NCBI GenBank assembly: GCA_020721745.1
Contig: DYMC01000043.1
Coordinates: 1 to 14,677, forward strand
DNA length: 14,677 bases
Direction of reading: 5' to 3'
Origin: Lentisphaera sp.
GTDB taxonomy: Bacteria; Verrucomicrobiota; Lentisphaeria; Victivallales; GWF2-50-93
Part shown: positions 14,538-14,677 of the stretch, piece by piece
Numbering within the stretch: position 1 is the first letter of the stretch
Layout of the letters: every line of letters begins with the position of its first letter
The notes under the pieces: model-generated
Database searches by the model: none
The model's input: only the letters and a program-made list of their open reading frames with translations
Told to the model about the DNA's origin: nothing
Made by a program: the position numbers and the translations under genes

Positions 14538-14677
14538 ATGGGATGTTTACCCGCCACCCGAAGGGCAGGCGGGCAGGATATAGACAAGCATTCGGACATC
14601 ATAGACTGTGTCCTTTCGGTTTTCGACAGAGTGTTGTTCAAGGGGCATCTGCCGATCAGTTCATCCGAGGGGATGAC
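14538..14677 (+). CDS. Partial ORF, N-terminus of an unidentified protein cut by the window edge
   Basis: 46 complete codons run from an ATG at 14538 to the end of the window without a stop. The first 14 or so residues (MGCLPATRRAGGQD) are encoded across a hairpin and look unlike protein-coding sequence. The rest (IDKHSDIIDCVLSVFDRV...) looks genuine. The phrase VFDRVLFKGHLPIS...EGMT resembles, from memory, the start of a long hypothetical protein family (pattern 'L..FDR..f.G.L......GM') that occurs in many copies in some environmental genomes. No Shine-Dalgarno site precedes the ATG, so the true start may lie elsewhere. Function is unknown. Confidence 0.45.
   Translation, partial: MGCLPATRRAGGQDIDKHSDIIDCVLSVFDRVLFKGHLPISSSEGM
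14550..14573 (+). repeat. G+C-rich hairpin after holB
   Basis: CCCGCC (14550-14555) pairs with GGCGGG (14568-14573), and within it CCC (14557-14559) pairs with GGG (14563-14565) around GAA, giving a two-step stem. It lies 36 bases past the holB stop. No T-run follows, so it is not a standard intrinsic terminator. Its form is that of a short repetitive extragenic palindrome. It overlaps the first codons of the partial ORF. Confidence 0.5.

Noticed and set aside
1..14677. tRNA genes, rRNA, CRISPR arrays, complete insertion sequences
   Set aside because: No cloverleaf-like segment, spaced direct repeats or transposase motif was seen on either strand by reading; a tRNAscan or ISfinder search was not possible.

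Overview
This is a bacterial chromosome segment, mostly about 60% G+C by eye, dense with short overlaps between genes. Housekeeping genes (tmk, holB, rlmN, folE) and a gene for a Sec-exported protein indicate an ordinary Gram-negative-type bacterium. The mix of a cytoplasmic GH78 rhamnosidase-like enzyme, a multi-FHA protein and proline/alanine-rich exported proteins, with Shine-Dalgarno sites that are often weak, reminds me of the PVC group (Lentisphaerota/Kiritimatiellota-like). That placement is an impression, not a demonstration.

Layout, left to right. (1) 70-5070, minus strand: a compact four-gene cluster. In transcription order it is a PurN-type formyltransferase, a GH78-type glycosidase (4-base ATGA overlap), a protein with one canonical and probably two degenerate FHA modules, and a metallo-beta-lactamase-fold hydrolase (8-base overlap). 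(2) 5159-5806, plus strand: an exported protein of unknown function, diverging from the cluster and ending at a strong intrinsic terminator (5831-5862). (3) 5861-6805, minus strand: a badly eroded aspartyl-tRNA synthetase gene. It has the start and ribosome-binding site of aspS and an intact C-terminal third, but lacks about half the gene, including the anticodon-binding domain and class II motifs 1 and 2, and it carries frame breaks. (4) 6979-12702, minus strand: an operon-like series of a GT39-like membrane glycosyltransferase, rlmN, folE and two unknown membrane-anchored or exported proteins. The last two are clearly A+T-richer (roughly 35-45% G+C) than everything else here. (5) 12833-14513, plus strand: tmk overlapping holB (DNA polymerase III delta-prime). 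(6) 14514-14677: a G+C-rich hairpin and the first 46 codons of an ORF cut by the window edge, which resembles a repetitive hypothetical family.

How the genes relate: tmk (dTTP supply) and holB (clamp loader) form a common replication pair. GT39, rlmN and folE are joined by stop/start overlaps and are probably translationally coupled, although their functions are unrelated. The formyltransferase/GH78/FHA/MBL cluster has no function obvious from the sequence. The most notable items are the aspS relic, the low-G+C two-gene module attached directly to folE beside that relic, and the multi-FHA protein in the left cluster. I found no tRNA, rRNA, CRISPR array or complete insertion sequence.
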